Shown piece after piece: positions 51,546 to 63,611 of a stretch of DNA of 64,000 nucleotides. Numbering within the stretch: position 1 is the first letter of the stretch; each line of letters begins with the position of its first letter. This stretch comes from Frateuria_A yonginensis (GTDB lineage Bacteria > Pseudomonadota > Gammaproteobacteria > Xanthomonadales > Rhodanobacteraceae). Made by a program: the position numbers and the translations under genes. The stretch is taken from the NCBI RefSeq assembly GCF_037137055.1, contig NZ_JBBBNY010000003.1, positions 62,001 through 126,000 of the forward strand, read 5' to 3'. Under the pieces are notes generated by a model, which saw only the letters and a program-made list of their open reading frames with translations, did not search any database and was not told the DNA's origin.

Positions 51546-52661
51546 GTGCCGCGGCGCCCGCTCGATCCGACCGAACTGATGGTCGGCCAGCCCTTGCGGT
51601 TCAACGCCTACGACGCCAAGGGCAAGCTCCTGCTGCGCCTGGGCCAGGTGATCGGCAGCGAGGCGCAACTGGAGAAGCTGCTGGAACACGGGCTGTTCTA
51701 CGGGACGGAGGAGGAGTGCCGCGGCCCGCCGCAGCCGCCCCCGCCTTCCCCGGTGGCGCAGATACTGGAGGCACGTGACCGGCTGCAGGCCCTGTTCACC
51801 GATCCGGCGCCGGCCGATTTCCCCGGCTCCGTGGCTGCCATCGCCGAACGGGTGCGCGACGCCTGCCATGCCAACCCGGACGTGGCGCTGGCCACGATCC
51901 TGCTGCGCACGGACGGTCCCTACGGTGTACGCCACGCGGTGAACGCGGCGATCGCCTGCCAGCTCACCGGCAGCGCGCTCGGCCTGGACGGTGGCGAACT
52001 CGCCGCCACCGTCTGCGCCGCGCTGACCATGAACATCGCCATGTTCGACCTGCAGGAGGAACTGCTGGCGCTGGAAGGGCCGCTTTCGGACGCGCAGCAC
52101 GCCGCCGTGCGGGCGCATTGCCAGCTCGGCGTGGCCCGCCTGCGCGACCACGGCATCACCAGCGCGGCCTGGCTCAATGCCGTGCGCGACCACCACGAGC
52201 GCGCCGACGGCAGCGGCTACCCCGGCGGCAAGCGTGGCGACGAGATCGGCCGCCCGGCGCGTCTGCTCGCGCTGGCGGACGTCTACTGCGCACGCGTGTC
52301 CGGCCGCGACTACCGGCCGCCGCTGCAGCCCACGCTGGCGTTGCGCTGGCTGTTCCTCAACGAGGGCGCGGCGCTGGACGAGCGGCTCGCCCGCGGCTTC
52401 ATCAAGACCCTCGGCGTCTATCCGCCAGGCACCGGCGTGCGCCTGCGCAACGGTTCGCTGGCGGTGGTCATCCAGCGCGGACCGGCCGGGCACCAGCCGG
52501 TGGTGGCCTCGCTCACCACCCAGGACGGTCTCCGCGTCGGCTCGCCGATCCGCCGCCGCGGCGACGTGGAGGCGCACACGGTCAGCGAGGTGGCCGATCT
52601 GGCGGCACTCGGGATCGAGGTGAGCATGGAAGCGCTGTGGGGAGCGGACGCACGCGCCTGA
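51546..52661 (+). CDS. HD-GYP-related protein with a degenerate HD site
   Basis: I start this gene at GTG 51546, which has AGGGGAGG eight bases upstream; the ATG at 51462 would add 28 unlikely residues. The 371-residue protein has an N-terminal domain (about 1-90) and an HD-GYP-like domain (about 90-300). The GYP-side motif is intact (RDHHERADGSGYPGGK, then RPARLLALADVYCARVSGRD), but the position of the metal-binding HD dyad reads AALTMNIAM, lacking His-Asp. Loss of these ligands suggests it does not cleave cyclic-di-GMP and may act as a binding or signalling partner. It is divergent from dapD and convergent with glnD. Confidence 0.8.
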   Translation: MPRRPLDPTELMVGQPLRFNAYDAKGKLLLRLGQVIGSEAQLEKLLEHGLFYGTEEECRGPPQPPPPSPVAQILEARDRLQALFTDPAPADFPGSVAAIAERVRDACHANPDVALATILLRTDGPYGVRHAVNAAIACQLTGSALGLDGGELAATVCAALTMNIAMFDLQEELLALEGPLSDAQHAAVRAHCQLGVARLRDHGITSAAWLNAVRDHHERADGSGYPGGKRGDEIGRPARLLALADVYCARVSGRDYRPPLQPTLALRWLFLNEGAALDERLARGFIKTLGVYPPGTGVRLRNGSLAVVIQRGPAGHQPVVASLTTQDGLRVGSPIRRRGDVEAHTVSEVADLAALGIEVSMEALWGADARA

Positions 52662-52693
52662 TGCGGGCGATGCCACCCACCCTCGCCTGCCCG

Positions 52694-52762
52694 GTAGGAG
52701 CGAGCTTGCTCCTGCGCTTCCGGAATGCCAGGCAAAGGGCATCGCGGGCAAGACCGCTCCCA
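52694..52762. repeat. REP/BIME-type repeat, copy 5
   Basis: Left half GTAGGAGCGAGCTTGCTCCT, right half GGGCATCGCGGGCAAGACCG then CTCCCA. Lies between the convergent HD-GYP-like gene and glnD. Confidence 0.7.
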
Positions 52763-52772
52763 GCGCTCGCGC

Positions 52773-55403
52773 TCAGCTCTGCCCCAGCCTTGCCAGCAAC
52801 GCCTGGCGCAGCCGCGCCTGCTGTGCTTCGTCCAGCGGCGCGTCATGGCGGTCGGTGAGCTGGAAGAAGTCCTCCACGCGTTCGCCGAAGGTGGCGATGC
52901 GTGCGTCGTGCACGCGCACCTGCGCCTCCACCATCGCCTGCGCCACCGCGGCCAGCAGGCCGGGCCGGTCGGTACACACCAGCGCCAGCTGGGTGCGTCC
53001 GCCCGCAGCATGGAAGCCGATCCGCGGTGTCATCTGGAAGTGCTTGAGCTGGCGCGAGGCGCTGCGCCGCGCCGGGTGCACCGGCGCGGCCTGCGCCAGC
53101 GCCCGCTGCAGCCGCAGCTGCAGCTCCTCGGCGCGCGCGGGCAAGGCCGGCTGCTGCAGCTCGGTGTCCAGCAGCAGGAAGGTGTCCTGTGCCATGCCGC
53201 GCGGCGAGACCAGCACGCGTGCCTCGACCACCGACAGGCGCAGCCGGTCGAGCACGGCCGTCACGGTGGCGAACAGGCCGTCGCGGTCCGGCGTGTACAC
53301 GAACAGCTCGGTGGTGCCGCGCACCGACAGCGGATGCACCGCGATCAGCGGCAGCGCGCCGTCCACGCGCAGGATCGCCGCGGTCTGCCAGGCGATCTGT
53401 TCGGGCCGGTGGCGCAGGAAGGCGGCCTGGGGGAAGTCCGCCCAGACCTGCCGTACGCGCGCCGGATCGAAGCCGTCCGCCTGCAGCAGCGGCATGGCGT
53501 ACTCCTGGCACTCGCGCACGCGGGTGGCGGCGTCGCGCGGCAGCTCGACGTCGCTGCGCAGGGCGTAGCGGGTGGCGTTGTAGAGGTCGGCCAGCAGGCG
53601 GTCTTTCCAGCCGTTCCAGAGCTTGGGGCTGGTGCCGATGATGTCGGCGACGGTGAGCAGGTAGAGCTGGCCGAGCTGCTCGCGGTTCTCCACCACCGCG
53701 GCGAAGCGCGCCACCACGTCCGGGTCGGTGATGTCCTGGCGCTGCGCGGTAACGCTCATCAGCAGGTGGTGGCGCACCAGCCAGGCCACGCGCTCGACGT
53801 CGTTGGGCGGCAGGCCGAGCTTGCCGCAGAACGCGCGGGCTTCCTCCTCGCCCAGCAGCGAGTGGTCGCCGCCGCGGCCCTTGGCGATGTCGTGGAACAG
53901 TGCCGCCAGCAGCAGCACCTCGGGCGTAGGCAGGGTCGGCCAGATCTCGCGCGCCAGCGGGAACTCCGCCCGCGCGGCCGGATCGGCGAAGCGCGCCACG
54001 TTGTGCAGCACGCGCAGGGTGTGCTCGTCCACGGTGTAGACGTGGAACAGGTCGTACTGCATGCGCCCGAACACGCGGCCGAACGCGGGCAGGATCGCCG
54101 CCAGAAGCCCATGGCGGTTCATCCGCCACAGCGCATCCACCGCGCGCGCGCCCTGGCGCAGCAGGCGCAGGAAGGCGGCCAGCACGGCCGGGTCGTCGGC
54201 CAGGGCGCCGTCGAGCTGCGCGGTCGCCTGGTGGATGCGGCGCATGGTGTCGGCGGTGAAGCCGACGATGCCCGGCTCGTCCAGCCGCGCCATGAATGCC
54301 TCGACCAGTGCGGCCGGCCGGCGCACGAACAGGTCCGGATCGCGCGCAGCCAGGCGCGTGCCGTAGCGCAGGAAATCCTCGCCTACCGGCACCGGCGCCT
54401 GCGGCGGTTCGAGCATCTCCTCGAAGCGCTCCACGATCTGCACGCCGAGGCGCTCGATCTGGCTGGCGGCGCGGTAATAGCCCTGCATGAACTGCTCCAC
54501 GCCCAGGTTGGTGGCGTGCTCGTCGACGAAGCCCAGCCGCGCGGCCAGCGCGCGCTGGTAGTCGAACAACAGACGTTCCTCGGCGCGCCCGGCCTCCAGG
54601 TGCAGCGCGTAGCGATAGCGGCGCAGGGTCGCCTCGGCGCGCTCCAGCGTGGCCTGTTCGGCGGGATCGAGCAGGCCCTCGCCGACCATCGCGGCGAAGC
54701 CATCGGCGTGGGCCAGGCGCAGCCCGAGCCAACGCAGTGCGTCGAGCGTACGCAAGCCGCCGGGGCCTTCCTTGATGTTCGGCTCGAGGTTGTAGGCGGT
54801 GTCGTCGTAGCGGGCGTGCCGCGCGTCGCGCTCGGCCAGGCGCACGGCGAGGTAGGCCGCCGGGGGCCACAGCGCCGGATCCGCGACGATCGCGCGCAGC
54901 TCCGCGTCCAGTGTCGCGTCGCCGGCGAGGCGCCGCGCATCCAGCAGACTGGTGAAGACGCTCGCCTCCCGTGCCGCGAGCGCGCGGCATTGCGCCGGAT
55001 CGCGCACCGCGTGGCCGACCTTCAGGCCGACGTCCCACAGCGTGGCGAAACACTGCTCCAGCGCACGCAGGCGCGCCGGCTCCGCCTCGCGCACCAGCGC
55101 CAGCAGGTCGACGTCCGAATATGGAAACAGCAGCCCGCGGCCGAAGCCGCCCACCGCGAACAACGCGGCGCCGGCAGCCTCGCCCAGGCAGGCGGTCCAC
55201 ACGTGAGCCACCACCCGCGCCACCGCATCGCCACGCCGCCGCGCCAGCGCGCCGGCATCGGCGCCGTCGTGGAAGGCCCTTGCCAACGCGCGGTCGACAT
55301 CCCCCAGCAACTGGCGCAGGGCCTGGCGGGCTTCGGCCGAGACGCCCGAGCGGGGTACCGCGGGGGGCAGACGCGGGAGTGCGGGTAGGGTGGCGGTCGT
55401 CAC
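52773..55403 (-). CDS. glnD: Bifunctional PII uridylyltransferase / uridylyl-removing enzyme
   Basis: An 876-residue enzyme that uridylylates or de-uridylylates PII according to glutamine level. The nucleotidyltransferase site is GGFGRGLLFPYSDVDLLALV (about 95-115). The HD domain has LLLAALFHDIAKGRGGDHSL. Two ACT domains close the protein: TELFVYTPDRDGLFATVTAV and LALVCTDRPGLLAAVAQAMV. All active-site groups are present, so both activities are expected. Its partners glnB/glnE are outside the window. Confidence 0.96.
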   Translation of the reverse strand: MTTATLPALPRLPPAVPRSGVSAEARQALRQLLGDVDRALARAFHDGADAGALARRRGDAVARVVAHVWTACLGEAAGAALFAVGGFGRGLLFPYSDVDLLALVREAEPARLRALEQCFATLWDVGLKVGHAVRDPAQCRALAAREASVFTSLLDARRLAGDATLDAELRAIVADPALWPPAAYLAVRLAERDARHARYDDTAYNLEPNIKEGPGGLRTLDALRWLGLRLAHADGFAAMVGEGLLDPAEQATLERAEATLRRYRYALHLEAGRAEERLLFDYQRALAARLGFVDEHATNLGVEQFMQGYYRAASQIERLGVQIVERFEEMLEPPQAPVPVGEDFLRYGTRLAARDPDLFVRRPAALVEAFMARLDEPGIVGFTADTMRRIHQATAQLDGALADDPAVLAAFLRLLRQGARAVDALWRMNRHGLLAAILPAFGRVFGRMQYDLFHVYTVDEHTLRVLHNVARFADPAARAEFPLAREIWPTLPTPEVLLLAALFHDIAKGRGGDHSLLGEEEARAFCGKLGLPPNDVERVAWLVRHHLLMSVTAQRQDITDPDVVARFAAVVENREQLGQLYLLTVADIIGTSPKLWNGWKDRLLADLYNATRYALRSDVELPRDAATRVRECQEYAMPLLQADGFDPARVRQVWADFPQAAFLRHRPEQIAWQTAAILRVDGALPLIAVHPLSVRGTTELFVYTPDRDGLFATVTAVLDRLRLSVVEARVLVSPRGMAQDTFLLLDTELQQPALPARAEELQLRLQRALAQAAPVHPARRSASRQLKHFQMTPRIGFHAAGGRTQLALVCTDRPGLLAAVAQAMVEAQVRVHDARIATFGERVEDFFQLTDRHDAPLDEAQQARLRQALLARLGQS

Positions 55404-55541
55404 CGGGGAAGCTTAGCGGGCCTCGGCGGGGGGAGGCATCGTCGTACCCGCTCCCGGTGGCTCTGACGTGCTCGTTCCTCACTGGCCGTTGTGGCTTCTT
55501 CGGATCCCCGTCCCATGTTCTGCCTTCCCGCGACCGGCCTG

Positions 55542-55585
55542 CCCCTTCTCCCGCCGGGGAGAGGGCTGGGTGAGGGGCGGGTGCT
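55542..55585. repeat. CCCTTCTCCC/GGGAGAGGG inverted repeat
   Basis: CCCCTTCTCCCGCCGGGGAG continues into AGGGCTGGGTGAGGGG. The arms pair with one mismatch around a GCCG loop. This sequence type (pyrimidine arm, then GGGTGAGGGG) is a well-known dispersed element in Xanthomonadales and relatives. Confidence 0.6.
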
Positions 55586-55696
55586 CGCGGTAGCGCTGGC
55601 TTTTGCGCTGGGCGCGCGTTGGATTGATCGCCCCTGTGCGGCATTCCCGCGACCGGGCTCGCCTGCGGCGGGCTTCCGATCACCTGCCGGCGCTCG

Positions 55697-55732
55697 GGTC
55701 ACTTCCCTTTGCTGGCCCAAGGACAAGTGACC
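55697..55732. repeat. GGTCACTT...AAGTGACC inverted repeat
   Basis: GGTCACTT at 55697-55704 and AAGTGACC at 55725-55732 are perfect eight-base arms. The pairing continues inward with two mismatches to about 15 bases, leaving a short GGCC-type loop. Resembles another dispersed intergenic element of the order (cttTGGCCCAAGGACAAGTGACC type). Confidence 0.55.
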
Positions 55733-55887
55733 AAGAGACATGGCCTGGGCGCAACCCGGTGCAGCAGAGCGGCGGGCCGCTGCGCCTTGCCGGTGCCTTG
55801 GTCGCGTCACGAGGAGCTACAGCGGCTACCCCGCGAGCGCCTGGGAGCCGAGGCGAAGAGCGCACTCGCATGCTTGCGCCTCTTACA

Positions 55888-55916
55888 GAGGCATCTCCCC
55901 CTGAGAGCGATGCCTC
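55888..55916. repeat. GAGGCATC...GATGCCTC inverted repeat
   Basis: Perfect eight-base arms GAGGCATC and GATGCCTC with a 13-base C-rich loop. A second short hairpin (CCTCCCCCGCTTGCGGAGG) follows immediately. Meaning unknown. Confidence 0.45.
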
Positions 55917-56058
55917 CCCCGCTTGCGGAGGAAGGTGCCCAGGAGGCTGATCGGGGCGCGAAGCCTGGGCTCCCAGGCGGACTCGACCGCTCCCCAAAGC
56001 AGCGCTGGGGTATGCGGTGGCCTGCCCCTGCCCCGCGAAGACGGCCCCTGGCGCGGCC

Positions 56059-56823
56059 TCAGGCGTCGGGCCAGGGCGTGAGGATCTCGAAGCCGTCGTC
56101 GGTCACCGCCACGGTGTGCTCCCACTGGGCGGACAGCGAATGGTCCTTGGTGACCACCGTCCAGCCGTCGGGCAACTGCTTGGTGTGCGGCTTGCCGGCG
56201 TTGATCATCGGCTCGACGGTGAAGGTCATGCCCTTCTTCAGCTCCACGCCGGTGCCCGGCTTGCCGTAGTGCAGCACCTGCGGCTCGTCGTGGTAGACCT
56301 TGCCGATGCCGTGGCCGCAGTACTCGCGCACCACCGAGAAGCCGGCCGCCTCGGCGTGCCTCTGGATGGCATGCCCCACGTCGCCCAGCGTGGCGCCGGG
56401 GCGTACCTGCGCGATGCCGCGCATCATCGCCTCGTAGGCGGTCTCGACCAGCCGCTTGGCCAGCACCGACGGCGTGCCGACGAAGTACATGCGGCTGGTG
56501 TCACCGTGCCAGCCGTCCTTGATGACGGTGACGTCGATGTTGATGATGTCGCCGTCCTTGAGCACCTTGCCGGGGCTCGGGATGCCGTGGCAGATCACGT
56601 GATTGACCGAGGTGCACAGCGTCTTGGGGAAGCCGTTGTAGCCCACGTTCGCGGGCACCGCCTTCTGCACGTTGACGATGTGGTCGTGGGCGATGCGGTC
56701 GAGCTCGTCGGTGGTGACGCCGGGCCGGACGTGCTCCTTGAGCATCGCCAGCACTTCGGCCGCCAGCCTGCCGGCGGCGCGCATGCCTTCGAGGTCTTCG
56801 GGGGATTTGAGGGTGATGGCCAT
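56059..56823 (-). CDS. map: Methionine aminopeptidase, type I
   Basis: A 254-residue enzyme that removes the initiator methionine. The start at 56823 (MAITLKSPEDLEGMRAAGRL) is the usual one. Metal ligands are in INIDVTVIKDGWHGDTSRM (two Asp), REYCGHGIGKVYHDEPQVLH (His), FTVEPMIN (Glu) and QWEHTVAVT (Glu). Lacks the zinc-finger extension of type Ib. Divergent from rpsB, as in many proteobacteria. Confidence 0.97.
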   Translation of the reverse strand: MAITLKSPEDLEGMRAAGRLAAEVLAMLKEHVRPGVTTDELDRIAHDHIVNVQKAVPANVGYNGFPKTLCTSVNHVICHGIPSPGKVLKDGDIINIDVTVIKDGWHGDTSRMYFVGTPSVLAKRLVETAYEAMMRGIAQVRPGATLGDVGHAIQRHAEAAGFSVVREYCGHGIGKVYHDEPQVLHYGKPGTGVELKKGMTFTVEPMINAGKPHTKQLPDGWTVVTKDHSLSAQWEHTVAVTDDGFEILTPWPDA

Positions 56824-56867
56824 GGAATCCGCTATGTGGAGGGCGGCCGGCCACCGGGCAAGGCCGC

Positions 56868-56897
56868 TTGCCGCCAAGCCGGTGTCCCGGCTACAAT
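56868..56897 (+). promoter_or_regulatory. Sigma-70 promoter of rpsB-tsf
   Basis: TTGCCG at 56868-56873 and TACAAT at 56892-56897 are separated by 18 bases. Transcription should begin near 56904, giving a leader of about 220 bases. Confidence 0.65.
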
Positions 56898-56903
56898 TTC
56901 ACG

Positions 56904-57127
56904 GTTTTGCGGCCGGCGACGTTCTTTCGCACGGGCCGACGCCGCAAAGCGAAACGGGATTGTAACCGCCCCGCGGTACCAAGCCCAACCAACGCCACAC
57001 ACGCATCGGCACCGCCCTCGGGGTGCCGCGGTCCGCCTTTCGAAGGCCCCGCGGTCGAGGCCGGGGATGCGTGGAGGTCCCAACCCCCGGGTCGCTGCCT
57101 GCGGCCCAACAATCTAGAGAACGAACC
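56904..57127 (+). other. Long 5-prime leader of rpsB
   Basis: No gene is visible in these 224 bases. In gammaproteobacteria the rpsB leader binds S2 and represses translation when S2 is in excess (known for E. coli). Several GC-rich stems can form, for example around GCGGCCGGCGAC/GCCGACGCCGC, but I cannot identify the specific S2-binding fold by eye. Confidence 0.4.
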
Positions 57128-57997
57128 ATGGCACAAGTCACCATGCGCCAGATGCTCGAAGCTGGCGTGCATTTCGGTCATCAGACCCGCTACTGGAACC
57201 CGAAGATGGCGCCGTACATCTTCGGCGCGCGCGGCAAGATCCACATCATCAATCTCGAGAAGACCCTGCCGCTGTTCACCGACGCGATGAACTTCCTGTC
57301 GGGCCTGGCGCAGAAGCGCGGCACCATCCTGTTCGTCGGCACCAAGCGCTCGGCCCGCGAGCCGCTGGCCGAAGAGGCCGCCCGCGCCGGCATGCCGTTC
57401 GTCACCGCCCGCTGGCTGGGTGGCATGCTGACCAACTTCCGCACCGTCAAGCAGTCGGTGGCGCGCCTGAAGGAACTGGAAGCGGCCGAGACCGACGGCA
57501 GCTTCGACAAGCTGGTCAAGCACGAGGTGCTGGCCCTGCGTCGCGAGCGCGAGAAGCTGGAGAACTCGCTCGGCGGCATCAAGAACATGAACCGCCTGCC
57601 CGACGCGCTGTTCGTGATCGACATCGGTCACGAGGATATCGCGGTGCAGGAAGCCAAGAAGCTCGGCATCCCCGTGGTCGCGGTCGTTGACACCAACTAC
57701 AACCCGGAGCTGGTCGACTACGCCATCCCGGGCAACGACGACGCGATCCGCGCGATCCAGCTGTACGCCCGCGCCGCCGCCGACGCGATCCTGGAAGGCA
57801 AGGCTGCCGCCCCGGACGCCGCCCACGGCGACGCCAACGAGTTCGTCGAGCTGGACGAGGAAGGCAACCCGGTCGCCAAGGACGAGCGCAAGGCCGCTCC
57901 GGCACGCCGCGAGCGCGACAGCCGCGGCCCGGCCCGCAAGGGTGCCGGCGCCCCGCGCGGCGGCCGTGGCCGTCGCGAGTCCGCCGACGCCGAGTAA
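57128..57997 (+). CDS. rpsB: 30S ribosomal protein S2
   Basis: A 289-residue S2: MRQMLEAGVHFGHQTRYWNP, KMAPYIFGARGKIHIINLEK, ARWLGGMLTNFRTVKQSV and VVDTNYNPELVDYAIPGNDD. It has a basic Arg/Gly/Ala-rich C-terminal extension of about 40 residues (ARRERDSRGPARKGAGAPRG) absent from E. coli S2 (241 residues). First gene of the rpsB-tsf operon. Confidence 0.98.
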   Translation: MAQVTMRQMLEAGVHFGHQTRYWNPKMAPYIFGARGKIHIINLEKTLPLFTDAMNFLSGLAQKRGTILFVGTKRSAREPLAEEAARAGMPFVTARWLGGMLTNFRTVKQSVARLKELEAAETDGSFDKLVKHEVLALRREREKLENSLGGIKNMNRLPDALFVIDIGHEDIAVQEAKKLGIPVVAVVDTNYNPELVDYAIPGNDDAIRAIQLYARAAADAILEGKAAAPDAAHGDANEFVELDEEGNPVAKDERKAAPARRERDSRGPARKGAGAPRGGRGRRESADAE

Positions 57998-58057
57998 GCC
58001 TTCAACGCCGCCGTGGCGATCCACCCGCCACGGCGCACCAAGATCCGAGGATTCAAG

Positions 58058-58942
58058 ATGAGCAATATCTCCGCACAATTGGTCAAGGAGCTGCGCGAGC
58101 GCTCCGGCGCCGGCATGATGGAATGCAAGAAGGCGCTGGTCGAGAACGACGGCGACATCGACGTGGCGATGGAATGGCTGCGCAAGTCCGGCCTGGCCAA
58201 GGCCGACAAGAAGGCCAGCCGCGTGGCCGCCGAAGGCCGCATCGTCACCGCGCAGAAGGACGGCAAGGCCGTGCTGGTCGAGGTCAACTGCGAGACCGAC
58301 TTCGTCACCAAGAACCCTGACTTCGTGAAGTTCAGCGATGCCGTCGCCGACGTCGCGCTGACCTCCGGCGCCGCCGACGTGGCCGCACTGAACGCCGCCG
58401 GCTACCCGGGCGGCTCCACCGTGGAAGAGGCCGCCAAGGGCCTGGTCGCCACCATCGGCGAGAAGATCGAAGTGCGCCGCATGGCGCGCGTCGAGACTAC
58501 CGACGGCAAGATCGGCAGCTACATCCACGGCGGCCGCATCGGCGTGCTGGTGGCGATCAAGGGCGGCTCCGAGGAGCTGGCCAAGGGCGTGGCCATGCAC
58601 GTCGCGGCGATGAACCCGCAGTGGGTGCGCGCCGAGGACGTGCCGGCCGACTTCGTCGCCAAGGAGAAGGAAATCGCACTGAGCCAGATGTCCGACAAGG
58701 ACAAGGCCAAGCCGGCCGAGATCCTGGAGAAGATCATCTCCGGCAAGATCAACAAGATCGTCTCGGAAGTGACCCTGCTCGGCCAGGCCTACGTGCTGGA
58801 CACCAACATGACCGTGGGCGAGGCGCTGAAGAAGGAAGGCGCCGACGTGCAGACGGTGGTGCGCCTGGCCGTCGGCGAGGGCATCGAGAAGGTGGAAGAG
58901 GATTTCCACGCCGAGGTCATGAAGCAGGCGGGTCTCGCCTGA
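58058..58942 (+). CDS. tsf: Elongation factor Ts
   Basis: A 294-residue guanine-exchange factor for EF-Tu. The N-terminal UBA-like domain has ERSGAGMMECKKALVENDGD and WLRKSGLAKADKKASRVAAE, followed by VEVNCETDFVTKNPDF and YIHGGRIGVLVAIKGG. Start at 58058 with GAGG upstream. Sits 60 bases after rpsB and ends in an intrinsic terminator. Confidence 0.98.
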   Translation: MSNISAQLVKELRERSGAGMMECKKALVENDGDIDVAMEWLRKSGLAKADKKASRVAAEGRIVTAQKDGKAVLVEVNCETDFVTKNPDFVKFSDAVADVALTSGAADVAALNAAGYPGGSTVEEAAKGLVATIGEKIEVRRMARVETTDGKIGSYIHGGRIGVLVAIKGGSEELAKGVAMHVAAMNPQWVRAEDVPADFVAKEKEIALSQMSDKDKAKPAEILEKIISGKINKIVSEVTLLGQAYVLDTNMTVGEALKKEGADVQTVVRLAVGEGIEKVEEDFHAEVMKQAGLA

Positions 58943-58972
58943 CCGTCGCATCGCCGTAAAGAAGGCTGAACG

Positions 58973-59009
58973 AAAAAGGCCGCGAGGGAGGCACTCGCGG
59001 CCTTTTTTT
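58973..59009 (+). terminator. Intrinsic terminator of rpsB-tsf
   Basis: GGCCGCGAG and CTCGCGGCC form a nine-base perfect stem with a seven-base loop (GGAGGCA), preceded by five A and followed by seven T, so the stem can extend by A-T pairs. It lies 30 bases after tsf. Confidence 0.92.
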
Positions 59010-59098
59010 GTCAGCAGGCCTCCGGGGCGGTATGGTTCGGCACCCGGTGCACGTGCCAGTCATGCGCCCGGACTCCCCGCCGCCCCCCGGAGGTCTCC

Positions 59099-62250
<3,152 letters not shown>

Positions 62251-62254
<4 letters not shown>

Positions 62255-62646
62255 CCGGCCGTGCCCCGCCGCTGCAGCAGATCCCAGCGGTTCCCGTACA
62301 GGTCCTCGAAGACCGCGACGGTGCCGTAGGGCTCCTGTCGCGGCTCCTCGCAGAAGCGCACGCCCCGCTCCCGCATCGCCCGGTAGCTGGCCTGGAAATC
62401 CCCGGTCTCCAGGAACAGGAACACGCGCCCGCCCGCCTGGTTGCCGATCGCCGCCTCCTGGCGCGCACCGACCGCCCTGGCCAGGAGCAGGCGCGTCTCG
62501 CGCGCACCGGGCGGGGACACCACCACCCAGCGCTTGTCCTGCCCCAGCGGGCGATCCTCGATCAGCGCGAAGCCCAGGCAGGTGGTGAAGTAGGCGATGG
62601 CCTCGTCGTAGTCGCGTACGAGCAGGGCGAGCGAACCGAGATGCAT
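62251..62646 (-). CDS. VOC (glyoxalase/bleomycin-resistance) family protein
   Basis: A 131-residue metalloenzyme-type fold. It begins MHLGSLALLVRDYDEAIAYF with TTCLGFALIEDRPLG, and ends FCEEPRQEPYGTVAVFEDLY GNRWDLLQ, typical of the second betaalpha module with the GNRWDL motif. Substrate unknown. GGAGG precedes the ATG. Confidence 0.88.
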
Positions 62647-62706
62647 GGCGTTCCTCCGGCAGTGGCACGAGCATGAACGATCCCGCGGCGTCGCGGCGCA
62701 TGGTTC

Positions 62707-62735
62707 CTGACGGGCCGCCCTCGCGCCGCTACAAT
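62707..62735 (+). promoter_or_regulatory. Possible promoter of pyrH
   Basis: CTGACG at 62707-62712 and TACAAT at 62730-62735 with a 17-base spacer; transcription would begin near 62742, about 27 bases before the pyrH ATG. The -35 box is off consensus at the first position. Confidence 0.5.
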
Positions 62736-62768
62736 GCGCCGGTTTGCCCCATACAATCCGGAGAACCC

Positions 62769-63491
62769 ATGAGCGACCAGCCCACGTACCGCCGCATCCT
62801 GCTCAAGCTCTCCGGTGAAGCGCTGATGGGCGAGGCCGACTACGGCATCGACCCGAAGGTGATCGGCCGCCTGGCCGACGAGATCATCGAGGTGCGCCGG
62901 GCCGGTGTGGAAGTGGGCGTGGTCATCGGCGGCGGCAACATCTTCCGCGGCGCGGGCCTGGCCGCAGCCGGCATGGACCGCGTCACCGGCGACCACATGG
63001 GCATGCTGGCCACCGTGATGAACGCGCTGGCGATGGCCGATGCGATCGAGAAGCGCGGCGGCTACGCCCGCGTGATGAGCGCCATCCAGATCCACGACGT
63101 GGCCGAGGACTTCATCCGCCGGCGTGCCATCCGCCACATCGAGAAGGGCCGTATCGCGCTGTTCGCGGCCGGCACCGGCAATCCCTTCTTCACCACCGAT
63201 TCGGCCGCCGCGCTGCGCGCGGTCGAAATCGGCGCCGACCTGCTGCTCAAGGCCACCAAGGTCGACGGCGTGTACACCGCCGACCCGACCCGCCACGCGG
63301 ACGCGGTGCGCTACGAGGCGCTGACCTACGACGAGGTGATCCAGCGCAACCTGCAGGTGATGGACACCGCCGCCATCGCGCTCTGCCGCGACCACGGCAT
63401 GCCGCTGCGCATCTACGACATGACCGTACCGGGCAACCTGATGCGGATCATGCGTGGCGAGCCGGTGGGCACGCTGGTCAGGGCGGACTGA
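62769..63491 (+). CDS. pyrH: UMP kinase
   Basis: A 240-residue hexameric enzyme that phosphorylates UMP to UDP. It has RILLKLSGEALMGEADYGID, GVVIGGGNIFRGAGLAAAGM, DHMGMLATVMNALAMADAIE and AGTGNPFFTTDSAAALRAVE, followed by LLLKATKVDGVYTADPTRHA. GGAGAA precedes the ATG. Second to last gene of the rpsB-tsf-pyrH-frr neighbourhood. Confidence 0.98.
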   Translation: MSDQPTYRRILLKLSGEALMGEADYGIDPKVIGRLADEIIEVRRAGVEVGVVIGGGNIFRGAGLAAAGMDRVTGDHMGMLATVMNALAMADAIEKRGGYARVMSAIQIHDVAEDFIRRRAIRHIEKGRIALFAAGTGNPFFTTDSAAALRAVEIGADLLLKATKVDGVYTADPTRHADAVRYEALTYDEVIQRNLQVMDTAAIALCRDHGMPLRIYDMTVPGNLMRIMRGEPVGTLVRAD

Positions 63492-63611
63492 GCGACATCC
63501 GCGGGCGCGCGGGCGGGTCGCGCCGCGAGCTCGCGCATCCGCGTCCGCCCATCCCTCGCCCCGCCACCCGCGCTGCTATACTTCCCCGCTTCGCAACGCC
63601 GGGTGATTCCC

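Larger units (their letters stand above)
55404..56058. other. 655-base gene-free stretch rich in inverted repeats
   Basis: Between glnD and map there is no frame with coding character; the open frames are Arg/Pro-rich by-products of GC content. It carries at least three separate inverted repeats (listed individually) and looks like a patchwork of dispersed intergenic repeat fragments of the kind common in Xanthomonadales. Confidence 0.55.
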
